Shown: positions 1 to 8,474, numbered from the stretch's first letter. The stretch is DNA of 38,851 nucleotides from SAR92 clade bacterium (GCA_014381985.1 JACNKP010000063.1:1-38851), one strand, 5' to 3'. The notes: generated from the letters alone by a model not told the origin. Numbers and translations are program-made.

Positions 1-136
1 GGGTAAACCAAATACCGCCAGGTCACATCAAAGAATATGATTCTTAATTATTTCTCGTGCCCGTTGACGCTGGCAGGGCCATCCAACAGTTAAACTCGCA
101 ACCTGCGGCTCTAACGCGGGCAGGCAAAGGTTATAG

Positions 137-550
137 GGATCTAAGGCGGGTTCGAAGTGCAATGCAGATGTGACCGTTGATACCTCTGATGAATTTATTG
201 TGCAAATGATTAATCTAGATGCACAAAACTACATTAGCTTCAAAAAGGGTTGTTACACCGGTCAAGAGATCGTTGCCAGAGCCCATTACCGAGGCTCAGT
301 AAAAAGACGAATGCATCTCATGTGGCTTGACACTGCCAACATGCCGCCTATAGGAGTCTCGCTGATAGATTCTAACGGCAAGGTAATAGGTACCGTTGCC
401 GCCGCAGCTAGAGCAAGCGAATGCAGTATAGAAGCCCTAGCCGTATTACCTGAAAAATATTTAGCAACGGCTGAAGTGACCTTTGATAAAGAGCAATTCT
501 TCAGCACTATACATTTACCTTTGCCTTATAAGGTTCTAGAACGCTCGTGA
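137..550 (+). pseudogene. ygfZ: tRNA-modifying protein YgfZ, C-terminal part only (5'-truncated)
   Basis: This is the C-terminal part of a YgfZ/GcvT-like folate-binding protein, a family that supports Fe-S cluster enzymes and tRNA modification. The signature KGCYTGQEIVAR is intact, preceded by the family-typical EFIVQMINLD. Similarity begins near base 167. The frame is closed by TAG at 134-136, and no frame on the plus strand upstream carries the expected N-terminal ~190 residues. The GTG at 170 is an internal valine codon, not a believable start. Family members are about 300 residues, so more than half is missing. Either this is a real truncation or rearrangement, or the first ~140 bases are an assembly error. 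The stop overlaps the GTG start of the next gene, as in an intact operon. Confidence 0.75.
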
Positions 551-969
551 ACGACATTATTGTCTGGATATCCAGTCACCAGAACATATTGGTATTGTCA
601 GGGATGGCATCTATTATTATTTTCATCGTGAGTTTGTTATCTTTACCATGGCTGGTAGCTAAGATTCCAGAAGATTATTTTGTACCAAAAAAACGTGCTG
701 GGACGCCCTGGAAGGGCCATTTTCTGGGATTATGGTTGCTAATGTTTGCGGTGAAGAATGTGGTTGGGTATTTATTGTTATTTAGTGGATTTTTGATGTT
801 GTTTTTACCTGGCCAAGGCATTCTAACCATGCTAACTGGCCTGCTGTTAATGGACTACCCTGGTAAATTTCAACTCGAACGGAAAATCGCCTTATCACCA
901 GCGGTACTTTCCAAACTAAACTGGTTACGAGAAAAAGCTAATCAACCACCCTTAAAAATAGACTATTAG
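547..969 (+). CDS. Small PGPGW-like inner-membrane protein
   Basis: A 140-residue protein with three probable membrane segments (about residues 14-36, 58-82 and 84-102). The motif LPGQGILTMLTGLLLMDYPG resembles the PGPGW putative transmembrane protein family, whose function is unknown. The tail from about residue 105 is basic and polar and probably cytoplasmic. The start is GTG at 547 and overlaps the ygfZ stop, which suggests translational coupling. It faces the MFS gene tail to tail with an 11-base gap and no visible terminator. Family assignment is by motif only. Confidence 0.7.
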   Translation: MNDIIVWISSHQNILVLSGMASIIIFIVSLLSLPWLVAKIPEDYFVPKKRAGTPWKGHFLGLWLLMFAVKNVVGYLLLFSGFLMLFLPGQGILTMLTGLLLMDYPGKFQLERKIALSPAVLSKLNWLREKANQPPLKIDY

Positions 970-980
970 GCCAACGTTAG

Positions 981-2225
981 TTAAGTATCAGTCTCTTTGC
1001 GAAACCCAAAATAGCCCCAAATAACCTCATGCCCAGCACGAGGTGATAGCGGAATATTTAGCGCTAAGATTAGGCTGATTAGAGCCATCACAGAACCTGC
1101 CAGAAACACCCACATAGGCGATATTAGCCAAATTAGACCAAATAGCACAGGTATAACTACCGCGGCGATATGGTTAATTGTGAAGGCTACCCCTGCAGTA
1201 GACGCCATATCTGCAGGGTCAGCAATTTTTTGAAAGTAAGTTTTAATCGCAATTGCCAATGAAAAAAACAAATGGTCAATGACATACAACGCCCCAGCCC
1301 AGTAAGCACTACTTACAAAGGCATAGGCCGTAAACACGCAAAATAAACCACAGTATTCAAAGATGAGTGCTCGGCGCTCACCCACTTTACCTACGATGAC
1401 GCCAATACGGCTCGCAAATACCCAGTTAAAGAGGTGGTTAACCAGGAATAGTACTGCTATATCGCTGACGGTATAACCAAATTTTTCCACCATTAAAAAA
1501 CCAGCAAAGACCATGAAAATTTGACGTCTAGCACCACTCATAAAGGTCAAAGCGTAATACAGCCAATAGCGTTTACGAATTAAAAGATGTTTTCTCTGCG
1601 GCGTTTTGCTGACGAATCGGGGGAACGCGAACCACATTAGCAATGTTAGAATTAAACAACTACCGCCACCCGCCAAATAAATAACTTTATAATCCAAACC
1701 TAAATATCGTTGGGAAATCCACAAAACCCCGAAGACGATTAAAGATGCTGCCGAACTTGCAGCGATCAATTTACCTAATATTGCTGGCGCTTCATCAATG
1801 GAAAGCCACTGCAGGGACAGAGACTGTTTTATCGTTTCATAATAATGAAACCCAACCGACATCAGAAAAGTGGTTAGATAAAGCCCCACTGCAGAAGGAA
1901 AGTACCCGCTAATCGCTACACCGACACCCAGTACCGCCAACGATAGATAAGCAAATATCTGTTCCCTTATTAACAGCAGCACAAACACTGCTGTAAAGGC
2001 TAGAAATCCCGGTATTTCGCGAATACTTTGTAAAACACCAATTTCTTTACCTGTAAAATATGCTCTTTCAACTACAAAATTGTTAAGTAATGCGGTCCAG
2101 GTTGCAAAGGCAAAAGTCATTGCCACAGTCATCAAAATCAATAGGTTTTTGGGGGTTTGCCATGGCTTGGGGGGCACGGAAATGGTTCCTTGATTAGAGT
2201 TCAAAAGTAATTTGTCCACTGTCAT
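981..2225 (-). CDS. MFS-family permease
   Basis: A major facilitator superfamily transporter of about 414 residues with roughly 12 hydrophobic segments in two halves, separated by a basic loop containing RFVSKTPQRKHLLIRKRYW. The frame is open back to 2378, but that extension lies inside ung and looks like shadow sequence. I chose ATG 2225 because the product then begins with a short polar leader before the first membrane segment (LLILMTVAMTFAFATWTALL). No strong ribosome-binding site is visible there. With this start the gene overlaps the 3' end of ung by 32 bases in another frame, so the two are probably co-transcribed. Substrate cannot be inferred. Confidence 0.8.
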   Translation of the reverse strand: MTVDKLLLNSNQGTISVPPKPWQTPKNLLILMTVAMTFAFATWTALLNNFVVERAYFTGKEIGVLQSIREIPGFLAFTAVFVLLLIREQIFAYLSLAVLGVGVAISGYFPSAVGLYLTTFLMSVGFHYYETIKQSLSLQWLSIDEAPAILGKLIAASSAASLIVFGVLWISQRYLGLDYKVIYLAGGGSCLILTLLMWFAFPRFVSKTPQRKHLLIRKRYWLYYALTFMSGARRQIFMVFAGFLMVEKFGYTVSDIAVLFLVNHLFNWVFASRIGVIVGKVGERRALIFEYCGLFCVFTAYAFVSSAYWAGALYVIDHLFFSLAIAIKTYFQKIADPADMASTAGVAFTINHIAAVVIPVLFGLIWLISPMWVFLAGSVMALISLILALNIPLSPRAGHEVIWGYFGFRKETDT

Positions 2226-2925
2226 CTTTCTGCGAGGGAAGCTGCCAGTCAATACACTGAACGCCAGCACTCTTAAGATAATTATTCGCCAATGAAAAAT
2301 GCTTACAGCCCAGAAACCCGCGATATGCAGAGAACGGCGAAGGATGGGCTGCCCGTAAAATAAGGTGCCGAGATCCATCGATCAAGGTAGCCTTTTTCTG
2401 CGCGTAATTACCCCACAACATAAATACCACCCCCGCAGATTGCTGGCTGACTACGCGTATCACCTGATCGGTAAAGCACTCCCAACCCTTATTAGCATGA
2501 GCGCCCGGATCGCCTGCTTCAACAGTCAATACTGAGTTCAACAGCAATACGCCCTGTTGTGCCCAGCTTTCTAGGCAGCCATGATGGGCTGGCACAATGC
2601 CTAAGTCAGAGTCCAACTCTTTGAAGATGTTACGCAGTGAAGGTGGGATTTTATTGCCTCTGGCAACTGAAAAGCACAAACCGTTAGCCTGTCCATCTCC
2701 GTGGTAGGGGTCTTGGCCTAAAATCACCACTTTTAAATTATCAAAGTTAGTATGCTCGAAAGCCGCAAAAATCATTTCAGTCGGTGGGTAGACCACTTTA
2801 TTAAGTGCTTGTAACTGAGATAAATAATCACCAAGGCCAGCCAGATAGTCCTCATCTAATTCACGACCAAGCACTTCGACCCAAGATGGATCAATTTGAT
2901 GATGCGCTTGCTCAATAATATTCAT
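2194..2925 (-). CDS. ung: Uracil-DNA glycosylase, family 1
   Basis: Removes uracil from DNA as the first step of base excision repair. At 243 residues it has the usual family length. The water-activating motif GQDPYH is at residues 70-75 (Asp72 is the presumed catalytic base), followed by GDGQANGLCFSV. The MLWGNYAQKK segment and the leucine-loop motif HPSPFSAYRGF (His194) are also present. The start ATG at 2925 is divergent from the MATE gene with only 55 bases between them, so both promoters must lie there. The distal end overlaps the MFS permease gene. Confidence 0.97.
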   Translation of the reverse strand: MNIIEQAHHQIDPSWVEVLGRELDEDYLAGLGDYLSQLQALNKVVYPPTEMIFAAFEHTNFDNLKVVILGQDPYHGDGQANGLCFSVARGNKIPPSLRNIFKELDSDLGIVPAHHGCLESWAQQGVLLLNSVLTVEAGDPGAHANKGWECFTDQVIRVVSQQSAGVVFMLWGNYAQKKATLIDGSRHLILRAAHPSPFSAYRGFLGCKHFSLANNYLKSAGVQCIDWQLPSQKDDSGQITFEL

Positions 2926-2980
2926 AATTCCCTTAAATCACTAGGACCCCTAATGACGGTAGATGTTATCATAGAACTCT

Positions 2981-4321
2981 ATGTCGCCCATCTCTACTAT
3001 TAATATCTGGCGCCTTACCTGGCCAACCATTATCAGTAATATTACCTATATGCTGATGGGTGTCGCATTCCTGAAAATGGCGGGTAGTTTGGGCACTGAC
3101 GCCGTGGCAGCCGTCACGACGGGCCAGCGTCTTTATTTTGTACTTCACGCTATAATGATGGGCCTATGCAGCGGCACTACCGCGATGGTAGGTAAATATT
3201 GGGGAGCCAACAATCACCTTTTAGCGGGTCGTTTTGCGTCGCTTTCAATGTTGTTGTTTTTCTTGGACGGCCTGCTCTTCGCATGGATCGCAATTCCCTT
3301 TCGCGAGCAGTTAGTGGGTATTTTTAGTCTGTCTGAAAATGCCCATAGAATGGCCGTTGATTTTATTTTCTGGACTGCAGTTTTTGCACCAGCAATGTTA
3401 TCCACACTAGTATTCAATATGTCGTTTCGAGCCATTGGCGACAGCACTACCCCACTATGGACGGCTATCTTTGGTGTCATCCTGAGCGTCATTCTTGGTG
3501 CCGCTATGACTTTTGGTTGGGTTGGGTTTCCTGCCATGGGTATTTCAGGCTTAGCGATTGGTGGGGGTATAGCTATGTCCATAACTATTATCGCGTTTTT
3601 ACTAATCTGGATTTTCGGCGGGTTTGATTTCAAACCTGCCAATCCAATGAAGGACTTGTTGGCCAATGGTAAAAAGCTCGTCAATATTGGACTGCCCGCG
3701 GCTTTCGAACAGGCTTTCTTTCAGGGCGGCCTGCTCATCTTTATGGTTTTTTTGGCAGGCTATGGTAACGAGCCTTTTGCGGCCTACGGCATAGGTCTAT
3801 CAATACTGGGTATCGTTATTGTCATTGCTTTTAGCTTTTCTATCTCAAGCGCCACTCTCGTTAGTCAGCATTTAGGGGCGGGTGACCACCAAGGAGCTTA
3901 TGACGCTGGCTGGAAAACCATGCGCACCTGCCTGTACATAATGATTTCTGGCGGTGTCCTGATGAGTTTGTATGCACGAGAGATCGCGAGTTTTATGATT
4001 GCCGACCCCCTCGTTATTCACCACATGGTTCAGTTTACCTATATTTTAAGCGCCTGCTTACCCCTAATGGCCATCGAATTCAGCATGGCGGGCGCTCTTA
4101 GAGGCGCAGGTGACACTCGCTACCCGATGAAAGTGACTATATTTAGCATCGCTATAACCCGCATTATCGCTCCTTGGATAATGGTTACAATGGGTGTAGA
4201 TGTCGTATGGCTGTACGCTACCTCTTTGGCTGATTTTTCGATAAAATCAAGTCTAAATATGCGGCGTTTTCGTAAAAAAGACTGGCTCAAAGGCCATCCT
4301 ATCAAGAGTGAGCGATCCTAG
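2981..4321 (+). CDS. MATE-family efflux transporter
   Basis: A 446-residue multidrug and toxic compound extrusion (MATE) family antiporter, which exports organic cations or other compounds using Na+ or H+ gradients. About 12 hydrophobic segments occur in two homologous halves. Family-like features are the N-terminal LTWPTIISNITYMLMG, the repeated QRLYFVLHAIMMG/GLSILGIVIVIAFSFSISSATLVSQHLGA pattern (written here as separate short blocks), and ALRGAGDTRYPM late in the second half. It is divergent from ung, and its stop lies two bases before the ctaA start, so the two plus-strand genes are probably one transcript. Substrate unknown. Confidence 0.88.
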   Translation: MSPISTINIWRLTWPTIISNITYMLMGVAFLKMAGSLGTDAVAAVTTGQRLYFVLHAIMMGLCSGTTAMVGKYWGANNHLLAGRFASLSMLLFFLDGLLFAWIAIPFREQLVGIFSLSENAHRMAVDFIFWTAVFAPAMLSTLVFNMSFRAIGDSTTPLWTAIFGVILSVILGAAMTFGWVGFPAMGISGLAIGGGIAMSITIIAFLLIWIFGGFDFKPANPMKDLLANGKKLVNIGLPAAFEQAFFQGGLLIFMVFLAGYGNEPFAAYGIGLSILGIVIVIAFSFSISSATLVSQHLGAGDHQGAYDAGWKTMRTCLYIMISGGVLMSLYAREIASFMIADPLVIHHMVQFTYILSACLPLMAIEFSMAGALRGAGDTRYPMKVTIFSIAITRIIAPWIMVTMGVDVVWLYATSLADFSIKSSLNMRRFRKKDWLKGHPIKSERS

Positions 4322-4323
4322 TT

Positions 4324-5361
4324 ATGCTTCAACAACCCGCATTATCTGAACAACAAGCACGGTTCAATCGTCAAATCGCGTACTGGTTGCTAATATGCGC
4401 TACCGTTATTTTTGGCATGATCCTGCTCGGTGGTATAACGCGCCTAACTAATTCCGGCTTGTCGATGGTCGAATGGAAACCTCTAGTGGGAGTTATTCCG
4501 CCCTTATCTCTGGCCGACTGGCAAGAAATGTTCCTCAAATACCAACAATATCCTGAATACCAAAAGACCAACTTCACTATGACCCTAGAAGAGTTTAAGC
4601 CCATCTTCATGTACGAGTACCTGCATCGTGTCTTAGGTCGTTTTATTGGGGTTCTTTTTGTGTTTCCGTTCTTATTTTTTCTGTTTACTAAACGTATCAC
4701 TCCAGGTTTAACCCCAAGACTATTGGTCATGTTGGTGTTAGGCGGCAGTCAAGGTCTGCTGGGGTGGTACATGGTTAAGAGTGGCTTAGTCGATAACCCT
4801 CATGTCAGCCAGTACCGCCTCACCGCGCATCTGGGACTAGCCGTTTTTGTCTACGGGTTTATTATCTGGACTGCACTAGACCTGCTTGCACCTAAGCAGC
4901 TTCAACCAAACCATCTGAAGCGCTTTTCCTTTACCCTAAGCGGGTTGATATTTTTAATGATTCTTTCTGGTGGCTTAGTCGCTGGTACACGCGCAGGGGT
5001 ACCCTTTCCGACCTGGCCTCTTATGGGTGATAGCTTTATTCCGCCGGGTTTATATAGCCTGCAGCCGATCTGGCTTTCAGCCTTTGAAGACATGCTTACG
5101 ATTCAGTTTAATCATCGCATGCTTGCCTATCTCATTGTTTGCTTGGTAGTAACATTTGCCTACAAAGCTCTTAAGTCTGATTTGCAGGGACCTCTTAGAA
5201 TTGCCATCTACTGCTTCATTGGTTTGTTATTTCTGCAAGTCAGTTTAGGCATTAGCACTCTGATTTTTTATATTCCAGTGCCTGTTGCTGCCGCCCATCA
5301 AGTTTGCGCGGTTGCACTTTTAAGTGTTTCTTTATTCGTTAGTCATTCACTTGCCCGTTAA
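4324..5361 (+). CDS. ctaA: Heme A synthase (COX15/CtaA type)
   Basis: Oxidises the C8 methyl of heme O to give heme A for aa3-type cytochrome oxidase. At 345 residues with about eight membrane segments it matches the proteobacterial/mitochondrial COX15-like class. Visible signatures are GGITRLTNSGLSMVEWKPL near the N-terminus, the EYLHRVLGR histidine motif, a histidine in SQYRLTAHLGLA, the second-half GGLVAGTRAG with FPTWPLMGD, QFNHRMLAY, and AAHQVCAVALL near the end. These supply the conserved heme-ligand histidines of both halves. It follows the MATE gene by two bases. No other heme A or oxidase assembly genes (ctaB, cox) are in the window. Inverted repeats follow the stop. Confidence 0.95.
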   Translation: MLQQPALSEQQARFNRQIAYWLLICATVIFGMILLGGITRLTNSGLSMVEWKPLVGVIPPLSLADWQEMFLKYQQYPEYQKTNFTMTLEEFKPIFMYEYLHRVLGRFIGVLFVFPFLFFLFTKRITPGLTPRLLVMLVLGGSQGLLGWYMVKSGLVDNPHVSQYRLTAHLGLAVFVYGFIIWTALDLLAPKQLQPNHLKRFSFTLSGLIFLMILSGGLVAGTRAGVPFPTWPLMGDSFIPPGLYSLQPIWLSAFEDMLTIQFNHRMLAYLIVCLVVTFAYKALKSDLQGPLRIAIYCFIGLLFLQVSLGISTLIFYIPVPVAAAHQVCAVALLSVSLFVSHSLAR

Positions 5362-5363
5362 TC

Positions 5364-5411
5364 AGAGCCCAAGGGGCTCTAGTGCCTAATAATGTGAGAC
5401 CTAGGGCTCAC
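5364..5411. repeat. Two tandem inverted repeats after ctaA
   Basis: The first has a perfect 7-bp stem, AGAGCCC (5364-5370) with GGGCTCT (5374-5380), around a 3-base loop. The second pairs GTGAG (5394-5398) with CTCAC (5407-5411) around a CCTAGG core. Neither has a T-run on either strand, so a standard intrinsic terminator is not supported. They may form RNA hairpins that stabilise or end the ctaA transcript. Function unknown. Confidence 0.5.
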
Positions 5412-5503
5412 ATGCAATATTCCATGTTGCAAGGAGTATCGATACAATAAAGCCACGGCTAGATGCTTTTAGAACATCCGTTACATTGTTTAAAGGATTA
5501 ATC

Positions 5504-5935
5504 ATGCGAACTACACTTTTTTTAATAATGTCCTTGCTTGCAGTAAATCTTTGGGCTGAAATCACTCCTGACCCCTCGGGGCTGTGGAATACTTTTGATG
5601 ACAAGGGCAATATTGAGTCTACCGTCGAGGTTCGCGTCGCGGAGGGCAAGCTATATGCAAACATCCTTAGCCTGCATAATGCCCCTGAGGACAACCCTAT
5701 TTGCATTGAATGCAAAGGGGATTTATATGGCAAACCTGTTATCGGCATGCAAATTATTAACGGACTTACGCTAAAAAATGATATCTGGCAAAAAGGTAGC
5801 GTTTTTGACCCCAAAACAGGTGATGCCTACAAGGGCAAAGTATGGCTAGACAATGGCACACTTTTCGTTCGCGGACACATTGGCTTTTTGTATCAAACCA
5901 AAAGTTGGCAAAAAGTCTCCAGCGACACCAAGTAG
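5504..5935 (+). CDS. Secreted DUF2147-domain protein
   Basis: A 143-residue exported protein of the DUF2147 family, whose biochemical function is not established. Residues 1-18 (MRTTLFLIMSLLAVNLWA) look like a cleavable Sec signal peptide. The mature part has family-typical features: GLWNTFDDKGNIESTVEV, a C-x2-C pair in NPICIECKGDLYGKPVIG, and the late block FVRGHIGFLYQTKSWQKV. The open frame extends back to a TTG at 5486, but ATG 5504 is preceded by AAAGGA at a good distance and starts the signal peptide, so I prefer it. It stands alone between ctaA and the acyl-CoA dehydrogenases. Confidence 0.85.
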   Translation: MRTTLFLIMSLLAVNLWAEITPDPSGLWNTFDDKGNIESTVEVRVAEGKLYANILSLHNAPEDNPICIECKGDLYGKPVIGMQIINGLTLKNDIWQKGSVFDPKTGDAYKGKVWLDNGTLFVRGHIGFLYQTKSWQKVSSDTK

Positions 5936-6040
5936 CAGTCACAATAGCCTCTTCAATGAAACCATATTCACTTCATTTTAGCCGCTTCCTGTAATACAAA
6001 ACAAATTGCCGTTACCGCCTAAAATTAGCGCTCATTACTA

Positions 6041-6074
6041 TTGCTTTTCTCTCCTATAGAACTATATTCTATGG
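6041..6074 (+). promoter_or_regulatory. Putative sigma-70 promoter with overlapping palindromic operator
   Basis: TTGCTT (6041-6046) and TATATT (6063-6068), spaced by 16 bases, make a plausible housekeeping promoter for the acyl-CoA dehydrogenase pair. An 8-bp inverted repeat with one mismatch, CTATAGAA (6054-6061) and TTCTATGG (6067-6074) around a 5-base spacer, covers the -10 element. That geometry fits a repressor operator. No regulator gene is adjacent. Both calls are by eye. Confidence 0.45.
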
Positions 6075-6101
6075 CTAGATAACCATAAAAAGAGTGGGCT
6101 A

Positions 6102-7220
6102 ATGAATTTAGATTTTTCAGACGATCAAAAGTTGCTTCAATCAGAAGCGCGCAAATTTCTCGAGAAAGAACAGTCCCTACAAAGAAGTCGCAGTGTTCTG
6201 AACCAACAGGAAGCATTAGATACTGACCTTTGGCAGCAAATAGTTGCCATGGGATGGACCGGGATTAGAATACCAGAACAGTATGATGGCTTGGGACTAG
6301 GCCATCTCGAACTTTGCGTTGTCGCCGAGGAACTAGGTCGATCGCTCGCTCCAGTGCCTTTTTCATCATCGGTATACCTATTTACCGAAGCTATTATCAA
6401 GTTCGCTAGCGATGAAATAAAACAAGATTTACTCCCAAAGCTGGTAACGGGTGAATGCATTGGCACACTCGCCATCACCGAGCAATTACTAGCGCCCACC
6501 GCACAAAATATTAATACGACGGTCGCCAATAACGCCGTCTCGGGCACCAAGATTGCTGTTCCCGACGCAGGTATAGCCACCCATGTCATTGTTATCTGTA
6601 ATGGCCAGAAAGGTATTGAGTTACGGTTGGTTGAGCTCAGTGACGACTGTAATATCCAAAAGCAAGACACCATTGACGACAGTCGAGGTCATTTCTCAAT
6701 CGACTTTAACAATGCAAATAGTCAGTTACTGGGTCATCACGGTGCAGGCTGGAGACTATTACAAAACCTACTCGACCAAGCGGCTGTCATGTTTAGCTTT
6801 GAACAACTAGGCGGCGCACAAGCGACCCTTGACATGGCAACCAGCTATGCCCAACAGCGATTTGCCTTTGGTCGTGCTATTTGCTCCTATCAGGCAATCA
6901 AACACAAGCTGGCAGACATGTATATTAAGCTAACCCTCTCAAAATCTAACAGCTACTACGGTGCCTGGGCGCTGTCTACTGAATCCGCCGAGTTAGCTGT
7001 GGCCGCCGCTACCGCTAGAGTCAGTGCCACACAAGCATTCAACTATTGTTCTCAGGAAAATATCCAAACCCACGGCGGTAATGGGTTTACCTGGGAGTAC
7101 GACTGTCATCTTTTCTATCGTCGCGCTAAGTTACTGTCTTTAAATGTCGGGTCCCTTGCCACTTGGAAGGAAAAACTCATCCATGGGTTAGAAAAAGCCC
7201 AACCTGCCAACGCTCAATAA
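6102..7220 (+). CDS. Acyl-CoA dehydrogenase family protein (FadE28-like partner)
   Basis: A flavin-dependent acyl-CoA dehydrogenase family protein of 372 residues. It has the N-terminal helical domain (LDFSDDQKLLQSEARKFLEK, WTGIRIPEQYDGLGLGHLEL), a weakly conserved middle beta domain, and a C-terminal domain with QRFAFGRAICSYQAIKHKLADM and THGGNGFTWEYDCHLFYRRA. The usual late motif around the catalytic Glu (Y/G-GT-x-E-I) is absent. The GGNGFTWEYD ending resembles one subunit type of heteromeric alpha2beta2 dehydrogenases such as the actinobacterial cholesterol side-chain enzymes. The gene ends 10 bases before the second dehydrogenase. I infer that the two products form one complex. Substrate not determinable. 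Confidence 0.85.
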   Translation: MNLDFSDDQKLLQSEARKFLEKEQSLQRSRSVLNQQEALDTDLWQQIVAMGWTGIRIPEQYDGLGLGHLELCVVAEELGRSLAPVPFSSSVYLFTEAIIKFASDEIKQDLLPKLVTGECIGTLAITEQLLAPTAQNINTTVANNAVSGTKIAVPDAGIATHVIVICNGQKGIELRLVELSDDCNIQKQDTIDDSRGHFSIDFNNANSQLLGHHGAGWRLLQNLLDQAAVMFSFEQLGGAQATLDMATSYAQQRFAFGRAICSYQAIKHKLADMYIKLTLSKSNSYYGAWALSTESAELAVAAATARVSATQAFNYCSQENIQTHGGNGFTWEYDCHLFYRRAKLLSLNVGSLATWKEKLIHGLEKAQPANAQ

Positions 7221-7230
7221 GGGGTCTGAT

Positions 7231-8457
7231 ATGAATTTTAATGATACGGAGCAACAAGCCCAATTTAGAGTTAAATGCAGTGCTTGGTTAAAAGATAACG
7301 CCCAACTCAAAACCCAAACCGGCAACCACAACCCTCACGGTAAAGCGGGTTCGCCGGAATTTCTAGACGCCTCGAGAATCTGGCAAAAAAAGAAGTTTGA
7401 CGCTGGTTGGGCAATGCTGCACTGGCCAAAAATTTATGGTGGCTTAGAAGCCTCACCGCTTGAGAGAATTATTTGGGACCAAGAAGAAGCTAAATTTAGT
7501 GTCCCTCGGGGTGTCTACGAAATTGGTCTAGGCATGGCAGGGCCGGTGATGATGCAGTATGCCACTGAACAACAAAAGCAGCGCTACCTGCCCCCCATGG
7601 CCGCTGGAGAAGAGATTTGGTGTCAACTATTCTCTGAGCCCTCAGCAGGGTCTGATGTAGCTGGCCTGCGCAGCAAGGCCGTGCAGGATGGTGATGACTG
7701 GATTATCAATGGCCAAAAAGTTTGGACCTCCGGGGCACAGTTTTGCGATTACGGTATTATTGTAGTGAGACACGACGCCAACTTAGATAAACATGCCGGA
7801 ATGACCTTTTTCTTTGTTGATATGAAATCTCCCGGCATTGACATCAAACCGATCAAGCAGATTACCGGCGGCTCGTCATTTAACGAAGTGTACTTTAGTG
7901 ACGTACGCATCCCAGATAGCCAAAGGCTTGGCGCAGTGGGTGATGGCTGGAGAGTCGCTATTACCACCCTAATGAATGAAAGGCTCGCTGTGGGTGATGC
8001 CAATGGCGTCGATGCCACTGAAGCCTTTGAATGGGCTCAGGGTCAGGACGATCACGGCCACGCACTGATACAAAACCGAGCGGTGCGAGAGTCCATTGCT
8101 GACTGGTACTGCCAAGCTAGCGGACTTAAAAACACTAAACTGCGAACTATGTCGGCTCTCTCCAAAGGAGATACACCAGGGCCCGAGGCCTCCATTACAA
8201 AGGTAGTCAGTGCTAACAAATTACAAGCCATTGGTAACTTCGGTATTGATTCATTAGACATGGCTGGCATGTTAAAAACCGACCTCTCAGATGTTCATGA
8301 ATTCCATAATGCGTGGCTCGGCTCGGCAGGGCTGCGAATCGCTGGCGGCACGGACGAGATCTTGAAAAATATCATCGCTGAGCGTGTTTTGGGATTGCCT
8401 CAAGACCCACGAGCCGATAAAGGGGTGGCGTTTAAAGATATTCCCTCGGGTAAATAG
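7231..8457 (+). CDS. Acyl-CoA dehydrogenase (FadE29-like partner)
   Basis: A 408-residue acyl-CoA dehydrogenase that introduces the alpha-beta double bond into an acyl-CoA. The N-terminal domain carries WAMLHWPKIYGGLEASPLER. The FAD/substrate segment WCQLFSEPSAGSDVAGLR and the block WIINGQKVWTSGAQFCDYG are well conserved. The C-terminus has GSAGLRIAGGTDEILKN followed by IIAERVLGLP, the canonical region containing the active-site Glu. It therefore looks like the better-preserved catalytic partner of the preceding gene. The spacing of 10 bases, with GGGGTCTGAT just before the ATG, suggests an operon. It is convergent with lysS, with a 17-base gap. No thiolase, hydratase or CoA ligase is nearby. 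Confidence 0.92.
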   Translation: MNFNDTEQQAQFRVKCSAWLKDNAQLKTQTGNHNPHGKAGSPEFLDASRIWQKKKFDAGWAMLHWPKIYGGLEASPLERIIWDQEEAKFSVPRGVYEIGLGMAGPVMMQYATEQQKQRYLPPMAAGEEIWCQLFSEPSAGSDVAGLRSKAVQDGDDWIINGQKVWTSGAQFCDYGIIVVRHDANLDKHAGMTFFFVDMKSPGIDIKPIKQITGGSSFNEVYFSDVRIPDSQRLGAVGDGWRVAITTLMNERLAVGDANGVDATEAFEWAQGQDDHGHALIQNRAVRESIADWYCQASGLKNTKLRTMSALSKGDTPGPEASITKVVSANKLQAIGNFGIDSLDMAGMLKTDLSDVHEFHNAWLGSAGLRIAGGTDEILKNIIAERVLGLPQDPRADKGVAFKDIPSGK

Positions 8458-8474
8458 CGGCAAGAATGCTTTTA

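Noticed and set aside
140-170. GGGTTCGAA resembling a tRNA T-loop
   Set aside because: The flanking bases cannot form a T-stem, acceptor stem or anticodon arm.
3214-3684. Long minus-strand open frame inside the MATE gene
   Set aside because: It is antisense to strongly conserved transporter sequence, and its translation is Pro/Ser/Lys-rich shadow sequence.
6137-6673. 178-codon minus-strand open frame inside the first acyl-CoA dehydrogenase
   Set aside because: It is opposite a clear dehydrogenase gene and has no recognisable motif.
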